Notes: generated from the sequence alone by a model not told the origin. Shown: positions 49,595 to 59,054, numbered from the stretch's first letter. The stretch: DNA of 64,000 nt from Haloplanus litoreus (GCF_042677945.1 NZ_JBHUDN010000003.1), one strand, 5' to 3'. Program-made: numbers and translations.

Positions 49595-49939
49595 TCACTC
49601 GCCCGCGAGCGTCGCTTCGAGTTCGCCGCGTTCGTCGAGTTCGGCGAGGACGTCGCTCCCTCCGACGAACTCCTCCTCGACGTAGGTCTGCGGCGTCGTC
49701 TCCCACCCGCTGTGGGATTCGAGCGCCGCCCGGAACTCCGGCAGCGCGGGCAACACGTCCACCGTCTCGAAGTCGTCGACGTACTGATCGATCAGTTCGA
49801 GCGCTCGCTGGGAGTACCCACACTGGGGCATCAGGCGGTTCCCTTTCATGAACAGCACCACGTCGTTCTCCTCGATGGCCGCATCGACACGCGCCTGTAC
49901 GTCCTCGGCGTCGAGGTCGCTCCCGGGTTGGAACGTCAT
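49595..49939 (-). CDS. Glutaredoxin family protein
   Basis: 114 residues with a thioredoxin fold. VVLFMKGNRLMPQCGYSQRA contains the active site: a single cysteine (C40) in CGYS, close to the CGFS of monothiol glutaredoxins, preceded by KG as in that group. TTPQTYVEEEFVGGSDVLAE supplies the cis-proline and the glycine pair. It probably handles thiol redox or iron-sulfur cluster transfer; haloarchaea use gamma-glutamylcysteine in place of glutathione. Confidence 0.88.
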   Translation of the reverse strand: MTFQPGSDLDAEDVQARVDAAIEENDVVLFMKGNRLMPQCGYSQRALELIDQYVDDFETVDVLPALPEFRAALESHSGWETTPQTYVEEEFVGGSDVLAELDERGELEATLAGE

Positions 49940-50028
49940 GTCCCGACGTAGGGTGCGACGAGTAAAAGGGGTTGCGCAACCCGTGAGGACTTATCCTACC
50001 GGCCGTGACACAGTTACAGCAGGACGTG

Positions 50029-51411
50029 TTACTCCCCGGCCAGCGACGCCGCGACACCGGTGTAGCCCGCCGGCGTCAGCGCCCGGAGTTCGGCCCGCAC
50101 CGACTCGTCGACGTCCAGGTCGTCGAACAGCGCCCGGAAGTCCGCGAGCGTCACTCGCTCGCCGCGCGTCAGCTCCTTCACGCGTTCGTAGGCCTCGGTG
50201 TCGCCCTCGCGCCGGAGGATGGTCTGGACCGCCTCGCCGATTATCTCGGGCGTCGCCTCCAACTCCTCGCGCATCACCGTCTCGTTGGGAACGACCGTCC
50301 CCAGTCCCGTCTCGGCCTTGCGGTAGCCGATGAGGCAGTGGCCGAGTGCGGCGCCGACGTTTCGCTTGACCGTCGAATCCGAGAGGTCGCGCTGGAGGCG
50401 GGAGGTGGTCACGTAGTCCGCGAGGAAGGTGAGATCCGAGTTCGCCTTCGAGAGGTTCCCCTCGCTGTTCTCGAAGTCGATGGGGTTGACCTTGTGGGGC
50501 ATCGTCGACGACCCCGTCTCCCCCTCGACGGCCCGCTGACCGAGGTATCGGTCCGAGACGTAGAGCCACGCGTCGCGGTCCAAATCGAGGAGCACGTTGT
50601 TGACGCCACGCAAGGCGTCGAACAGTTCCGAGAGGTCGTCACAGGGGTTGACCTGCGTCGTCAGCGCCGTGTGGTGCAGACCGAGGCCGGTGACGAACTC
50701 GCGGGAGAACGCCCGCCAGTCCACGTCGGGGTAGGCCGCGACGTGGGCGGCGTAGGTACCCGACGCACCGGCGAGTTTGCCCGCGAGGGCGGCCGTCGCC
50801 GACCGAACCCGACCCATCGTCCGCCCGAGACGGGCGGCGTACACCGCCATCTCCTTCCCGAACGTCGTCGGGGTCGCGGGTTGGCCGTGCGTGCGTGCGA
50901 GCATCGGCGTGTCGCCGTACTCGTGAGCCATCGTCGTCAGTTCCTCGCGCACGTCCGCGAGTGCGGGGAGGAGGACCTCCTCGACGGCCGGTTTCACTAG
51001 CAGTCGGTGTGCGAGGTTGTTCACGTCCTCGCTGGTCAGCCCGAAGTGGATCCAGGGGTGCAGGGACTCGTCGGTGTGGATTCGCAGGAAGTACTCGACC
51101 GCCTTCACGTCGTGGTTGGTGGCGGCGTACCCCTCGGCGCCCTCGGTTTCGAGGCGCTTGATCAGTCGGGCGTCGTCGGCGTCGAACGACTCGTAACAGT
51201 CCCGGAGGCCGTCCCGCCGTTCGGCGGGGACGGTGACGGGCGTCGCGTCCAGGTCGGAAAGCGCCAGCAAATACTCTACTTCGACGCGTACCCGGGCCCG
51301 CATGAGTGCCGACTCGCTCGCGTAGGGCACGAGTGGTTCGGTGTATCGCGCGTAGCGCCCGTCGAGCGGCGAGACAGCCGCGAGCGGGTCGCTCCGTGGT
51401 AGATCCGTCAT
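50029..51411 (-). CDS. purB: Adenylosuccinate lyase
   Basis: Fumarase-superfamily enzyme acting twice in purine synthesis (SAICAR to AICAR, adenylosuccinate to AMP). 460 residues from ATG 51411 (MTDLPRSDPLAAVSPLDGRY). The signature GSSTMPHKVNPIDFE is present, as are TSEDVNNLAHRL and ARTHGQPATPTTFGKEMAVY. The open frame continues far upstream opposite the PurN-PurH gene, but that part is a shadow. It is divergent from the fusion gene, with about 90 bp between starts. Confidence 0.96.
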   Translation of the reverse strand: MTDLPRSDPLAAVSPLDGRYARYTEPLVPYASESALMRARVRVEVEYLLALSDLDATPVTVPAERRDGLRDCYESFDADDARLIKRLETEGAEGYAATNHDVKAVEYFLRIHTDESLHPWIHFGLTSEDVNNLAHRLLVKPAVEEVLLPALADVREELTTMAHEYGDTPMLARTHGQPATPTTFGKEMAVYAARLGRTMGRVRSATAALAGKLAGASGTYAAHVAAYPDVDWRAFSREFVTGLGLHHTALTTQVNPCDDLSELFDALRGVNNVLLDLDRDAWLYVSDRYLGQRAVEGETGSSTMPHKVNPIDFENSEGNLSKANSDLTFLADYVTTSRLQRDLSDSTVKRNVGAALGHCLIGYRKAETGLGTVVPNETVMREELEATPEIIGEAVQTILRREGDTEAYERVKELTRGERVTLADFRALFDDLDVDESVRAELRALTPAGYTGVAASLAGE

Positions 51412-51501
51412 GCCCGGGACTGCCCGTGGACGACGCAAAAGCGTACCGGTCCCCCCGACGATGTCGCAACTGTTTTTCCCACGCGCGGACCTCCCTCGAC
51501 T

Positions 51502-53079
51502 ATGCTCCGAATCGCGGGTCTCGCCGGCAATCGCGGACGAAACCTGATGCACATCGCGGATCGGGCGCCCGGCGGCGCCGAGGTGGCCGTCGTCTGCACC
51601 GACGACGAGTCGGCGCCGGTGCTGTCCTCGGCCGCCGACCGCGGAATTCCGACCGAGGTGGTCGCTCGCGGCGACGACGAGTCGAAGGCCGACCACGAGT
51701 CTAGGCTCCTGGACCGACTCGACGACTACGAGTTCGACCTGGTCTGTATGGACGGCTACATGCGCGTCCTCTCGGGTGACCTGCTCGACGCCCTCCCGAC
51801 GACGCTCAACGTCCACCCGTCGCTCCTGCCCGCCTTCCGTGGCGACGACGCCCACGAACAGGCCCTCGAAGCGGGCGTCCGCACCACCGGCTGTACCGTC
51901 CACGTCGCCACCGAGGACTTGGACGCCGGCCCCATCGTCACGCAGGAAGCGGTACCGGTCCACGAGGGCGACGACGTCGCGACGCTGAAACGCCGCGTCC
52001 TCCACGAGGCGGAGTTCAAGGCCTACCCGCGCGCAGTGACGTGGTTCGCCGAGGACCGAGTGACCGTCGACGACGACGGCGTCACCGTCGAGGGCGACCA
52101 AGCAGGGCAGTTCCCCGCCCGGCGCGTCGTCTCGGACGACCGATCCCGCACGCTTCGATACGGCGAAAACCCCCATCAGGACGCCGCGCTGTACGCCGAC
52201 GCCGCGAGCGACGAGGCGAGCGTCGTCCACGCCGACCAGTTGAACGAGGGTGCCAAAGCGCTCTCGTACAACAACTACAACGACGCCGACGCCGCCCTCG
52301 ACCTGATCCGAGAGTTCGAGGAACCGGCGGCCGCGGTCATCAAGCACACCAACCCGGCGGGGTGTGCCACGGCCGACACGCTCTCGCAGGCCTACGACGA
52401 CGCTCTCGCGACGGACGCCATGAGCGCCTTCGGGGGCATCGTCGCCCTCAACCGCCCCTGTGACGCCGCTACCGCCGACGCTATCGTCGAGTCGTTCAAG
52501 GAAGTCGTCGTCGCGCCGGGGTACACAGACGGCGCCCTCGACGTCCTCGCCAAGAAGGAGGACCTGCGGGTACTCGACGTGGGACCGCTCGGTGACCGGG
52601 AGGCGACGCTCGCGGAGAAGCCGCTGACCGGCGGCCGCCTCGTCCAGGAGCGTGACGACTGGGCGCCGACCCGCGAGGATCTGGAGATAGTCACGGAACG
52701 CGACCCGACGGACGAGGAACTCGAAACGATGCTCTTCGCGTGGCGAACGCTGAAACACGTCAAGTCGAACGCCATCCTCTTGGCGTCGGGCACGGAGACG
52801 GTGGGCATCGGCATGGGACAGGTCAGCCGCGTCGACGCCGTCCGGCTGGCGGCGATGAAGGCCGACGAACACGCCGAAGGGAAATCCGCGGAGGGTGCGG
52901 TGATGGCCTCCGATGCCTTCTTCCCGTTCCCCGACGGCGTCGAGGAGGCTGCCGAGGCGGGCGTCGAGGCGGTGATCCAGCCCGGCGGCTCGGTCAACGA
53001 CGAGGACGTCGTCGCCGCCGCCGACGAGCACGACATGGCGATGGCGTTCACCGGAAAGCGGTGTTTCAGACACGACTGA
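51502..53079 (+). CDS. purH: PurN-PurH fusion: GAR and AICAR formyltransferase domains
   Basis: 525 residues. Residues 1-190 are a PurN formyltransferase: GLAGNRGRNLMHIAD, MDGYMRVLSG, TLNVHPSLLPAFRG (with the catalytic N-x-H) and TTGCTVHVATEDLDAGPI. From about 210 the AICAR transformylase part of PurH follows: LRYGENPHQDAALY, LNEGAKALSYNNYNDADAAL, IKHTNPAGCATA, AFGGIVALNR and the end DMAMAFTGKRCFRH. The IMP cyclohydrolase (MGS-like) domain of bacterial PurH is absent, so another enzyme (PurO type) must close the ring. Confidence 0.93.
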   Translation: MLRIAGLAGNRGRNLMHIADRAPGGAEVAVVCTDDESAPVLSSAADRGIPTEVVARGDDESKADHESRLLDRLDDYEFDLVCMDGYMRVLSGDLLDALPTTLNVHPSLLPAFRGDDAHEQALEAGVRTTGCTVHVATEDLDAGPIVTQEAVPVHEGDDVATLKRRVLHEAEFKAYPRAVTWFAEDRVTVDDDGVTVEGDQAGQFPARRVVSDDRSRTLRYGENPHQDAALYADAASDEASVVHADQLNEGAKALSYNNYNDADAALDLIREFEEPAAAVIKHTNPAGCATADTLSQAYDDALATDAMSAFGGIVALNRPCDAATADAIVESFKEVVVAPGYTDGALDVLAKKEDLRVLDVGPLGDREATLAEKPLTGGRLVQERDDWAPTREDLEIVTERDPTDEELETMLFAWRTLKHVKSNAILLASGTETVGIGMGQVSRVDAVRLAAMKADEHAEGKSAEGAVMASDAFFPFPDGVEEAAEAGVEAVIQPGGSVNDEDVVAAADEHDMAMAFTGKRCFRHD

Positions 53080-53216
53080 GCGGAGTGTCTGAAGCTCGCC
53101 GCACGAGTGAACGCGAGTCCTGATCGGCTTCGGACGCGATCGCGACGGAAGTCGGAACCTCGATACGAGAGCGAGGCGAGTACCTCGCGCCGTCGTCGTC
53201 TCGGCCGGGGTGACAA

Positions 53217-53223
53217 CGTTTAA
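53217..53223 (+). promoter_or_regulatory. TATA box for purK
   Basis: GTTTAAG lies 26-32 bases before ATG 53249, which also argues against the longer frame starting at 53210. Confidence 0.55.
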
Positions 53224-53248
53224 GCGCGGCTCGCCACCACCACCACTC

Positions 53249-54415
53249 ATGACGATAACCGTCCCCGGGCCGACTATCGGCGTCGTCGGCGGCGGACAGC
53301 TCGGTCGGATGCTCGCCGAGGCGGCCGCCCCCCTCGGCGTCGAGGTCGTCGTCCTCGATCCGACGCCGGACTGCCCGGCCGCGCCCGTCGCCCGCGATCA
53401 GATCGTGGGCGACTTCGACGACCCGGACGCGATCGGCCGGCTGGCGGACCGAACCGACGCGCTCACCTACGAGATCGAACTCGCCGACCCGGATCATCTC
53501 GCGACGGCGAGCGCCGAGGCCGACGTGCCGGTCCATCCGACGCCCGAGACACTGCGAACGATCCAGGACAAATTCGCCGAGAAGGAGATGCTGAGCGAGG
53601 CGGGCATTCCGGTGCCCGCGTACCGTCGCATCGACTCCGTGGCCGATCTAGAGGCTGCCGTCGAGGAGTTCGGCGGGGTCATGCTGAAGGCCCGCGAGGG
53701 TGGCTACGACGGCCGCGGCAACGTCCCGGTCCACGCCGCCGCCGAGGCCGAGAGCGCCCTTCGGGAGGCCGTCGGGACGGCCGAGGAGCCGGCCGCCCTC
53801 GCCGAGACGTTCGTCGACTTCGAGCGCGAACTCTCGGTCATCGGCGTGCAGGGCGACGACGAGGTGCGCACCTTCCCCGTCGGCGAGAACGTCCACGAGG
53901 CGGAGATCCTTCGGGAGACAGTCGTTCCCGCGCGCACGAGTGACGACGTCGCGGAACGAGCACAGGCCGTCGCACGCGACGTCCTCGACGCTCTGGACGG
54001 CCGCGGCGTCTTCGGGATCGAACTGTTCGAGACCCGCGAGGGGGAGATTCTGGTCAACGAGATCGCGCCGCGTCCGCACAACTCCGGCCACTGGAGCATC
54101 GAGGGGGCGGTCAGCTCGCAGTTCGAACAGCACACCCGCGCGGTGCTGGGGTGGCCGCTCGGCTCGACCCGACAGCGGGCGCCCACGGTGAGCGCGAACG
54201 TCCTCGGAACGGTCGAGGAGTCCCGGCCGGCCACACTGGCCGGCGTCGACCGGGTGTTCGGTCACGAGGCGGCCCACCTCCACTGGTACGGCAAAGACGA
54301 GGTACGACCGCTCCGGAAGATGGGTCACGTCACGGCGACCGGTGTCGAGGACGCCGCCGTCGACGACCTGCTCGCATCGACCCGCGAACTGCGCGACAGT
54401 CTCACCTTCCAATGA
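53249..54415 (+). CDS. purK: 5-(carboxyamino)imidazole ribonucleotide synthase
   Basis: ATP-grasp enzyme that carboxylates AIR on nitrogen. 388 residues from ATG 53249. N-terminal GVVGGGQLGRMLAEAA, ATP-grasp FGGVMLKAREGGYDGRGN, VDFERELSVIGVQGDDEVR, and the metal site EIAPRPHNSGHW are all clear. The stop overlaps the purE start (ATGA). Confidence 0.96.
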   Translation: MTITVPGPTIGVVGGGQLGRMLAEAAAPLGVEVVVLDPTPDCPAAPVARDQIVGDFDDPDAIGRLADRTDALTYEIELADPDHLATASAEADVPVHPTPETLRTIQDKFAEKEMLSEAGIPVPAYRRIDSVADLEAAVEEFGGVMLKAREGGYDGRGNVPVHAAAEAESALREAVGTAEEPAALAETFVDFERELSVIGVQGDDEVRTFPVGENVHEAEILRETVVPARTSDDVAERAQAVARDVLDALDGRGVFGIELFETREGEILVNEIAPRPHNSGHWSIEGAVSSQFEQHTRAVLGWPLGSTRQRAPTVSANVLGTVEESRPATLAGVDRVFGHEAAHLHWYGKDEVRPLRKMGHVTATGVEDAAVDDLLASTRELRDSLTFQ

Positions 54416-55026
54416 CCGACGTGAGCGACATCATCGACGACCTACACGCACAGGCGGCCGCGGACGTCGACCCCGAATCGACCCCCGAAGTGGGGATCAT
54501 CATGGGGTCGGATTCGGATCTCGACGTGATGGCGGGAGCCTACGACGCGCTGCGAGAACTCGGCTTCGCCGAGCAGACCGACTACCACGACGCGCCCGAG
54601 GCGCGGTTCACGTTCGAGAGCTACGTCGTCTCGGCACATCGCACCCCCGACCTGATGTACGCCTACGGCGAGACGGCGGCAGCTCGCGGTCTCGACGTGC
54701 TCATCGCGGGCGCGGGCGGGAAGTCGGCGGACCTGCCGAATATGACCGCCTCCATCGCGTACCCGCTGCCGGTGATCGGCGTGCCGGTCCAGGAGAAGTC
54801 GGTCGATTCGGTGATCGGGATGCCGACGGGCGCGCCCATCGTCGCGGTCGACGCGGGGAAATCGTACAACGCGGCGCTGTCGGCGGTCCAGATTCTGGCG
54901 CGCGAGCACGACGAACTCGTGGAGCGACTCGACGAGGAACACGACGCCCTCCGGTCGGGCGTGGCCGACGTCTCGCGTGATCTCCACGATCTGGGCATCG
55001 ACGGCTTCCGCCACCGCCACGAGTAG
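54412..55026 (+). CDS. purE: N5-carboxyaminoimidazole ribonucleotide mutase
   Basis: Moves the carboxyl group to carbon in the step after PurK. 204 residues. VGIIMGSDSDLDVM and SYVVSAHRTPDLMYAY (with the catalytic histidine) are classic. Unlike bacterial PurE it has about 15 extra residues (EQTDYHDAPEARFTF) between the first helix and the SAHRTP strand, and GAGGKSADLPNM instead of the common GGAAHLPGM. An extra C-terminal helix of about 40 residues follows. The purK partner supports the mutase class. Confidence 0.93.
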   Translation: MTDVSDIIDDLHAQAAADVDPESTPEVGIIMGSDSDLDVMAGAYDALRELGFAEQTDYHDAPEARFTFESYVVSAHRTPDLMYAYGETAAARGLDVLIAGAGGKSADLPNMTASIAYPLPVIGVPVQEKSVDSVIGMPTGAPIVAVDAGKSYNAALSAVQILAREHDELVERLDEEHDALRSGVADVSRDLHDLGIDGFRHRHE

Positions 55027-55100
55027 TCGGACATGGCCGCCGCGACAGGCCGTGAATCGCCCGAATACGGCCGTAAAATCGCCATACAGCACCGAATGGC

Positions 55101-55106
55101 ATAAAT
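55101..55106 (+). promoter_or_regulatory. TATA-like element before nuoA
   Basis: ATAAAT lies 52-57 bases before nuoA. It would start a transcript near 55130, just before a six-codon mini-frame at 55141. Confidence 0.4.
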
Positions 55107-55157
55107 CAACGCTTATGGGGGAGCACTCCTAACCCGCAGGATGACAGGAATCAAGGT

Positions 55158-55571
55158 ATGAATCAGTGGATAGCAATCGGTGCGCTCGGACTCGTGGGCG
55201 TCGGCATTCCCATCGCCATGATGGTTGTGTCGGCCCTCCTCCGGCCGAGCGTGTCCGAACAGGGAAAGACCGTCATCTACGAGAGCGGCGAGGTGCCGAC
55301 GGGCACGGCGCACGTCCAGTTCAACATCCAGTACTACATGGTCGCGCTGCTGTTCGTCGTCTTCGACGTGGAGACCGTCCTGATCTTCCCGTGGGCCCTG
55401 ATCTATCGGCCCGCGCTGGAGAACGGGGCGACGCTCGCACAGACCCTCGCGCCGATGCTGGTGTTCGTCGGCATCCTCGTCGTCGGTCTCGTCTGGGCCT
55501 GGCGGAACGGTGCGGTCGAATGGGTCAAGAGTCCGCGCGCGTCCCGTCGTAAAACAGAGAGACAATCATGA
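55158..55571 (+). CDS. nuoA: NADH-quinone oxidoreductase-type subunit A
   Basis: First gene of the complex I operon. 137 residues, three membrane helices (WIAIGALGLVGVGIPIAMMV, NIQYYMVALLFVVFDVETVL, MLVFVGILVVGLVWAW). The KTVIYESGEVPTGTAHVQFN loop and FDVETVLIFPWA are family hallmarks. A six-codon frame starting at ATG 55141 ends on a TGA that overlaps the nuoA ATG. The stop overlaps nuoB by 4 bp. Confidence 0.95.
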   Translation: MNQWIAIGALGLVGVGIPIAMMVVSALLRPSVSEQGKTVIYESGEVPTGTAHVQFNIQYYMVALLFVVFDVETVLIFPWALIYRPALENGATLAQTLAPMLVFVGILVVGLVWAWRNGAVEWVKSPRASRRKTERQS

Positions 55572-56275
55572 GTAGCGAACAGGAACGATTCGTCACCGAC
55601 ACAAGTCAGGTAGAGAGCAAGACACGCGATGCCCGGATCGGTTCGTCGGGCACCGACAACCGCTTCAATTCGAAACTTCGCGAGGCGTTCGGCTCCTCGC
55701 CGTTCATCCTCACGAAGTTCGACCGGTTCATGGAGTGGGTTCGCGGGTCCTCGATGTTCATGCTACAGTTCGGCATCGCCTGCTGTAGCATCGAAATGAT
55801 GCACACGTACGCGGTCAAACACGATCTCGACCGGTTCGGGGCCGGCGTGCCGCGTGCGTCGCCGCGACAGGCCGACGTGATCATCGTCCCGGGGACCATC
55901 GTCTCGAAGTTCGCCCCGCGGATGAAGCGCGTCTACGACCAGATGCCCGAACCCAAGTTCGTCGTCGGCATGGGGTCGTGTACCATCTCCGGCGGGCCGT
56001 TCCAGGAGGGGTACAACGTCGTCAAGGGCGCCGAGGAGGTCATTCCGGTCGACATCCACGTCCCGGGCTGTCCGCCCCGTCCCGAGGCGCTGATCTACGG
56101 CGTGGCCAAACTCCAAGAGCGCATCGCCAACGGCGAGAGCGCCCCGGTCACGGTCAAGCCCTACGAACTCGAACAGTTCGGCGATCTCGACCGCGACGAA
56201 GTGGTCGACAAACTCGCCGAGGAAATCGACGAGGACGACCTCGTCATGCGGTACAACTGGGCCGATTCGCCATGA
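55568..56275 (+). CDS. nuoB: NADH-quinone oxidoreductase-type subunit B
   Basis: Carries the terminal N2 4Fe-4S cluster beside the quinone site. 235 residues. Adjacent cysteines in GIACCSIEMM, then GMGSCTISGGPF and VPGCPPRPEAL give the four ligands. The N-terminal about 45 residues are a disordered polar extension. It overlaps nuoA and nuoCD by 4 bp each. Confidence 0.97.
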   Translation: MSSEQERFVTDTSQVESKTRDARIGSSGTDNRFNSKLREAFGSSPFILTKFDRFMEWVRGSSMFMLQFGIACCSIEMMHTYAVKHDLDRFGAGVPRASPRQADVIIVPGTIVSKFAPRMKRVYDQMPEPKFVVGMGSCTISGGPFQEGYNVVKGAEEVIPVDIHVPGCPPRPEALIYGVAKLQERIANGESAPVTVKPYELEQFGDLDRDEVVDKLAEEIDEDDLVMRYNWADSP

Positions 56276-57930
56276 GTCTCGAAGAGTCCCAGCCGGAGAC
56301 GGTCGAACCGACGACGGCCGAGGACCTCGAAGCTCTGCTGGACGACCTGGTGCTCGACCGGGACGACCACCTCAACGCGCCGGGCTTCGTCGTTCGACCC
56401 GACGAGGTACAGGACACGCTCTTCCGCCTGCGCGACGAGGCCGGATACGATCACCTCTCCTGTGTCACCGCACAGGAGTACGAGGACCGCTACGAGTCCA
56501 TCTACCACCTCAAGAAGTACGACGACCCCACCGACGAGGTGAGCGTCGTCGTCCCGACGCCGACCGACGACCCGGTGAGTCAGTCGGCCGAACCCGTCTA
56601 TCGGACCGCCGACTGGCACGAACGTGAGGCCTACGACTTGGTCGGCATCGAGTACGACGACCACCCCGACCTGCGTCGCATCCTTTTGCCCGAGACGTGG
56701 CAGGGCCACCCGCTCGGCCGTGACTACGACCAGGACCGGCCGCAGGTCGTTCCCCTCCGGGAGCACGCCAATCCGCTGCAGGAGGACCACGCGAGCGACT
56801 CGGGCGATACGATGTTTCTCAACATCGGTCCCCACCACCCGGCGACCCACGGCGTCCTGCACCTGAAGACGGTGCTCGACGGCGAACAGGTCGTCGACGT
56901 GGAGTCGGACATCGGCTACCTCCACCGCTGTGAGGAGCAGATCTGTCAGCAGGGGACCTACCGCTACCAGATCATGCCCTACCCGGACCGGTGGGACTAC
57001 ATCTCGGCCGGCCTGCTCAACGAGTGGGCGTACGCCCGGGTGGCCGAGGATCTCGCGGACATCGAGGTGCCCGAGTACGCACAGGTCATCCGGACGATGG
57101 GTGCCGAACTCTGTCGGATCGCGGCACACATGCTCGCGGTTGGCACCTTCGCCCTGGACGTCTACGGCGACTTCACCGCCATCTTCATGTACGCCGTCCG
57201 GGACCGCGAGAAGGTCCAGAACATCCTCGAGGAACTCACGGGCCAGCGGCTCATGTTCAACTACTTCCGCCTCGGCGGCGTGGTCTGGGACCTGCCCGAA
57301 CCCCGCGACGAGTTCTTCGAGATGATCCGGGACTTCCTCGACGACCTGCCGGAGGCGCTGGAGGAGTACCACGACATGATCTCCGCGAACGAGATTCTCC
57401 AGGTCCGCACCGTCGATACCGGCGTGCTGCCCCCGGAAGTCGCAAAGAGCTACGGGGCGACCGGTCCCGTCGCCCGCGGATCGGGCGTCGACTACGACCT
57501 TCGGCGGGACGACCCCTACGGCTACTACGACGAACTCGACTGGAACGTCGCCGTCGAGGACGGCTGCGACAACTACAGTCGTCTGCTCGTCCGTCTGCGT
57601 GAGGTGGAGGAGTCCGCGAAGATCATCGAACAGTGCGTCGACCTGCTGGAGGACTGGCCCGAGGACGAACGGACGATTCAGTCCAACGTCCCCCGGACCA
57701 TCCGCCCGGACGACGACACCGAGATCTACCGCGCCGTCGAGGGTGCGAAGGGGGAACTCGGCATCTACGTGCGCGCGGACGGCACCGAGAAACCGGCCCG
57801 GTTCAAGATCCGGAGTCCGTGTTTCTCGAACCTCCAGACGCTCCCGGAGATGTCGAACGGTGAGTACATCCCCGACCTGATCGCCTCCCTCGGCAGCCTC
57901 GACATCGTCCTCGGCGAGGTGGACCGCTGA
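56272..57930 (+). CDS. nuoCD: NADH-quinone oxidoreductase-type fused subunit CD
   Basis: 552 residues. Residues 1-175 are NuoC (ending WHEREAYDLVGIEYDDHPDL, RRILLPETWQGHPLGRDY). From about 180 NuoD follows: NIGPHHPATHGVLHL, LHRCEEQICQQGTYRY, and the quinone-site sequences; a normal C-terminus ends GSLDIVLGEVDR. The fusion of C and D is common in archaea and some bacteria. The start ATG 56272 overlaps nuoB; the stop shares one base with nuoH. Confidence 0.95.
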   Translation: MSLEESQPETVEPTTAEDLEALLDDLVLDRDDHLNAPGFVVRPDEVQDTLFRLRDEAGYDHLSCVTAQEYEDRYESIYHLKKYDDPTDEVSVVVPTPTDDPVSQSAEPVYRTADWHEREAYDLVGIEYDDHPDLRRILLPETWQGHPLGRDYDQDRPQVVPLREHANPLQEDHASDSGDTMFLNIGPHHPATHGVLHLKTVLDGEQVVDVESDIGYLHRCEEQICQQGTYRYQIMPYPDRWDYISAGLLNEWAYARVAEDLADIEVPEYAQVIRTMGAELCRIAAHMLAVGTFALDVYGDFTAIFMYAVRDREKVQNILEELTGQRLMFNYFRLGGVVWDLPEPRDEFFEMIRDFLDDLPEALEEYHDMISANEILQVRTVDTGVLPPEVAKSYGATGPVARGSGVDYDLRRDDPYGYYDELDWNVAVEDGCDNYSRLLVRLREVEESAKIIEQCVDLLEDWPEDERTIQSNVPRTIRPDDDTEIYRAVEGAKGELGIYVRADGTEKPARFKIRSPCFSNLQTLPEMSNGEYIPDLIASLGSLDIVLGEVDR

Positions 57931-59054
57931 TGGACGGGCTACTGCTCCAGTCGGGGACGGCCACCCCGACCGGGACCGCCAACGCGACGGCGAACGCCTC
58001 CGCCGCGGGTCCCGTGACGACCCTTCCAGAGACGATTTCGGGCGCGCTCGGCCTCTCCGGCACGTTCGGCGACATCGTCGGCGGCCTGATCGGCGCCTTC
58101 CTCATCGCCAACATCATGCTCGGCATGACGGCGCTGGCCGGGCCATGGGCCAAGCGGAAGATTACGGCCGCCTTCACCGATCGGATCGCAGTCAACCGGA
58201 TCGGGCCGTTCGGCCTGCTCATCATCGTCGCCGACGCGGTGCGCCTGCTCTCGAAGGAACTGATCGTGCCGGACGGCGTCGACCGCCCGGCCTGGGACCT
58301 CGCACCGATCATCCTGCCGTTCTCGGCGCTGCTCGGGTTCGCGGTGATCCCGCTCGGAAGCGGCCTCCAGCTCGCCGACCCCGAGACCGGCATCGTCTTC
58401 GCGTTCGCGGCGGCCTCCATCGCGTCGCTCAGCCTCGTCATGGCCGGCTACGCCTCGAACAACAAGTACTCGCTGTTGGGCGCGCTGCGCTCTATCGCCC
58501 AGAACCTCGCGTACGAGATTCCACTGGTCGTCACGGCCGCATCGGTGATCATCTTCGCCGGCACGCTACAGACCAGTGAGATCGTCGCCGCACAGACGGA
58601 GACGCTCGTCTCCATCGCCGGGGTGTCGATCCCCGGGTGGTACGCCTTCGTCAACCCGTTCGCGTTCGTCCTGTTCGTGCTGGCGAACCTGGCGGAAATC
58701 GGACGGAACCCGTTCGACATCCCGGAGGCACCCACCGAAATCGTCGCCGGGTACCAGACGGAGTACTCGAGCGTCTACTTCGTACTGTTCTACCTCGGGG
58801 AGTTCATCCACATCTTCCTGGGCGGCGCCCTGATCGCCGTCCTGTTCCTCGGCGGTCCGGCCGGTCCGGTCCTGCCCGGGTTCGTCTGGATGGTCATCAA
58901 AATGTGGGCGTTCTTCCTGTTCACCCAGTGGGCGCGCTCCGCGGTGCCCCGCGTGCGTATCGATCAGTTGATCGAGATCGGCTGGAAGGGGATGCTCGTG
59001 CTCTCCTTCGCGAACCTGGTGCTCACGGCAGTCATCGTGGGAGTGATCGCATAA
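57930..59054 (+). CDS. nuoH: NADH-quinone oxidoreductase-type subunit H
   Basis: 374 residues, about eight membrane helices, forming the quinone channel with NuoB and NuoD. The N-terminus is extended and Thr/Ala-rich. Conserved loops FTDRIAVNRIGPFGLLIIVA, ENPFDIPE-type (NPFDIPEAPTEIVAGYQTEY) and TQWARSAVPRVRIDQLIEIG are clear. It overlaps nuoCD and nuoI by one base. Confidence 0.96.
   Translation: MDGLLLQSGTATPTGTANATANASAAGPVTTLPETISGALGLSGTFGDIVGGLIGAFLIANIMLGMTALAGPWAKRKITAAFTDRIAVNRIGPFGLLIIVADAVRLLSKELIVPDGVDRPAWDLAPIILPFSALLGFAVIPLGSGLQLADPETGIVFAFAAASIASLSLVMAGYASNNKYSLLGALRSIAQNLAYEIPLVVTAASVIIFAGTLQTSEIVAAQTETLVSIAGVSIPGWYAFVNPFAFVLFVLANLAEIGRNPFDIPEAPTEIVAGYQTEYSSVYFVLFYLGEFIHIFLGGALIAVLFLGGPAGPVLPGFVWMVIKMWAFFLFTQWARSAVPRVRIDQLIEIGWKGMLVLSFANLVLTAVIVGVIA

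Noticed and set aside
50029..53250. A single minus-strand frame of 1073 codons covering purB and the opposite strand of purH
   Set aside because: Only the last 460 codons match adenylosuccinate lyase. The first part lies antisense to the PurN-PurH gene, has no family match by eye, and is open only because GC-rich DNA rarely forms stops.
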